DNA of 24,850 nt from an uncultured Clostridia bacterium (lineage in GTDB: Bacteria; Bacillota; Clostridia; TANB77; CAG-508): NCBI GenBank assembly GCA_944388635.1, contig CALXJN010000009.1:1-24850 (forward strand). Direction: 5' to 3'. The translations under genes were made by a program, and so were the position numbers. This document shows positions 23,871 through 24,850 of this stretch, piece after piece; position 1 is the first letter of the stretch; each line of letters begins with the position of its first letter. The notes beneath the pieces are model-generated. The model was not told the DNA's origin. It saw only the letters and a list, made by a program, of their open reading frames with translations, and made no database searches.

Positions 23871-23899
23871 ATATTATCATAGAGGAGGAAAAATAGCAA
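23871..23899 (-). promoter_or_regulatory. Possible glmS promoter
   Basis: On the minus strand TTGCTA (23894-23899), a 17-bp spacer and TAATAT (23871-23876), each 4/6 to consensus, lie between the bofA stop and glmS. The match is modest and the region is AT-rich, so read-through from yaaL-bofA may supply glmS instead. Confidence 0.35.
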
Positions 23900-23922
23900 G
23901 TCCTAAGGAAAAAACTAAAAAA

Positions 23923-24183
23923 TTAGATAAAAAATCGTATAATAGCAAGAAGAATAGCACCAGGAATTCCCAGAATGCTTACAAATATTATAGTAAAGAA
24001 GTTAAGACCAATATGAAAATTAAAGAAGCTACCAATAAAATTAATAATAAGTAAAATGATAGCACCAACTAGCGAATTAAGCAAGAGTTTTAGCATGGCT
24101 TTTAAAGGTACAATAAAAATTCTGCATAAGACAAAAATTATGCAAAGTCCAGAAATATAAGTTAAAATATTAATAAGTTCCAA
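23923..24183 (-). CDS. bofA: Sigma-K processing inhibitor BofA
   Basis: 86 residues (B. subtilis BofA: 87), very hydrophobic, with two or three membrane segments. The family core LKLLLNSLVGAIILLIINFIGSFFNFHIGLN and a C-terminal GIPGAILLAIIRFFI are recognisable. BofA sits in the outer forespore membrane and inhibits the SpoIVFB protease until late sporulation, delaying pro-sigma K cleavage. It starts at TTG (24181-24183), supported by GAGGTGAT upstream on the minus strand at a normal distance. Neighbouring yaaL matches the conserved recR-yaaL-bofA order; recR would lie beyond the window. Confidence 0.9.
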   Translation of the reverse strand: MELINILTYISGLCIIFVLCRIFIVPLKAMLKLLLNSLVGAIILLIINFIGSFFNFHIGLNFFTIIFVSILGIPGAILLAIIRFFI

Positions 24184-24237
24184 AATCTAATCACCTCGCT
24201 TTAATTTATATGATTAGATTTAAGAAATATGATTATA

Positions 24238-24519
24238 TTACATTGCTTCATCTAATGATTTTATTTTTATATCATCTACCATGCTTACGAAAATGCCAGC
24301 TTGTTTAGCTTTTTTTAGAAGATAATTATATTTAGATTGAGTTGCTTTTATTTGGTAAAGATAATAATCAATGAGTTCGCCTTCTGCAAATTCAAAGTTT
24401 TTGTTTGCATTTTCTAAATCTTCACGTGTTTTAATAATGCTTTTAACAAGCTCAGAGTTAGGAATGTTCTCCTTTTTAGTAAAAAAGTTATTTTCCTTAA
24501 TATATTTTTCGTAAATCAT
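24238..24519 (-). CDS. YaaL-like DUF2508 family protein
   Basis: 93 residues, predicted helical and soluble. The C-terminal half LIDYYLYQIKATQSKYNYLLKKAKQAGI matches the DUF2508/YaaL pattern (Tyr-Leu-x-Gln-x-Lys, then Lys-Tyr-x-x-Leu). Its biochemical role is unknown. In many Firmicutes it lies between recR and bofA, and here it precedes bofA by 54 nt on the same strand, which supports the call. ATG at 24517-24519 is preceded by AGGAGGT. It is the first gene of the yaaL-bofA-glmS set within the window. No convincing promoter was seen in the AT-rich region upstream (24520-24660). Confidence 0.75.
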   Translation of the reverse strand: MIYEKYIKENNFFTKKENIPNSELVKSIIKTREDLENANKNFEFAEGELIDYYLYQIKATQSKYNYLLKKAKQAGIFVSMVDDIKIKSLDEAM

Positions 24520-24660
24520 AAATAGACCTCCTAAAAAAGACTTAACAAAAGTTTCTTAAAATTCAAAATTTTAGTAATATTTTATGCAATATGTAGGAAA
24601 AATATTCATAAATTTTATATATTACTTGCTTGATTTTTCTATTTTTGTTATATTTTGTAC

Positions 24661-24689
24661 TTGACAGTTAAGTTGGTTTAAGTTAAAAT
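24661..24689 (+). promoter_or_regulatory. Strong + strand promoter pointing off the right edge
   Basis: A perfect TTGACA (24661-24666), 17-bp spacer and TAAAAT (24684-24689, 5/6). TTAAG repeats at 24668, 24678 and 24689 overlap it at 10-11 bp spacing. Transcription would start near 24696 and enter the inverted-repeat element. No coding region follows inside the window. It is oriented away from yaaL. Confidence 0.6.
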
Positions 24690-24726
24690 TAAGATAACGT
24701 GAAATGAGGTAAGCAAGTAAAGGAAG

Positions 24727-24850
24727 TACTATATAAAAATTTATTTGCTCCTTGTTGGTCGTCTCGCTAGAAACTGTAATGAGCAAAGCTCCTAACAGTT
24801 TCTTAGCTCGCTTCCATGCTACGCGTCGCTACATAAATTTTTATATAGTA
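24727..24850. repeat. 124-bp inverted-repeat (MITE-like) element at the window edge
   Basis: TACTATATAAAAATTTAT (24727-24744) is the exact complement of 24833-24850, giving 18-bp terminal arms. Inside lies a second imperfect stem (24766-24777 with 24795-24807, one bulged T) enclosing GAGC/GCTC. The interior is more GC-rich than the flanks. No ORF fills it. Terminal inverted repeats plus a structured non-coding core suggest a miniature transposable element or a structured RNA; the true right end may lie outside the window. Confidence 0.65.

Noticed and set aside
23881..24053. + strand Lys/Asn-rich frame after AGAGGAGG, antisense to bofA, with a TATAAT upstream
   Set aside because: The codon at the right distance is ATA, not a normal start, and the frame is the complement of bofA, which is clearly real on the minus strand.

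Overview
The window is AT-rich chromosomal DNA from an endospore-forming Firmicute, most likely an anaerobic member of class Clostridia. The evidence is strong purine-rich Shine-Dalgarno sites (AGGAGG type), frequent GTG and TTG starts, AGA as the main arginine codon, and sporulation genes (spoIIE, a spoVD-like PBP, bofA). No rRNA, tRNA, CRISPR array, integrase or transposase gene was seen. Most of the window is ordinary core genome.

Layout, left to right. (1) 1-2345: 3' part of dnaK, then dnaJ, separated by a long intergenic hairpin. (2) 2346-4474: a stand-alone GH13 glucan hydrolase gene with its own consensus promoter, bounded by strong hairpins, and with codon use unlike its neighbours. 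(3) 4475-7196: spoIIE, broken by two single-base insertions of the same kind. (4) 7197-11636: two tandem class B penicillin-binding proteins, PbpB-like (two PASTA domains) then SpoVD-like (one PASTA domain). (5) 11637-15249: purine synthesis. purB on + converges on a minus-strand purN-purE-purC operon, with a shared bidirectional terminator. (6) 15265-18367: a divergent pair, a DnaB-family ATPase paralogue on minus and an unrecognised HExxH putative metalloprotease on plus. Their shared control region holds four ATGTAA boxes at exact 11-bp spacing next to an extended -10. (7) 18368-21886: leuS (minus) and rsmA (plus), divergent. (8) 21887-24519: a minus-strand yaaL-bofA-glmS group. (9) 24520-24850: intergenic DNA with a + strand promoter and a 124-bp inverted-repeat element at the window edge.

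The genes cover protein folding (dnaK, dnaJ), septum and spore wall synthesis and sporulation signalling (spoIIE, pbpB, spoVD, bofA), de novo purine synthesis (purB, purC, purE, purN), translation (leuS, rsmA), amino sugar supply for peptidoglycan (glmS) and starch/maltodextrin use (GH13).

I did not find a clear new multi-gene system. The best leads are the 11-bp-phased operator with its two poorly known flanking genes, the paired C insertions in spoIIE that both create the otherwise nearly absent codon CGG, a perfect 51-bp dispersed repeat in two intergenic sites, and the MITE-like element at the right edge. All assignments rest on reading motifs by eye; no database search or structure prediction was run.
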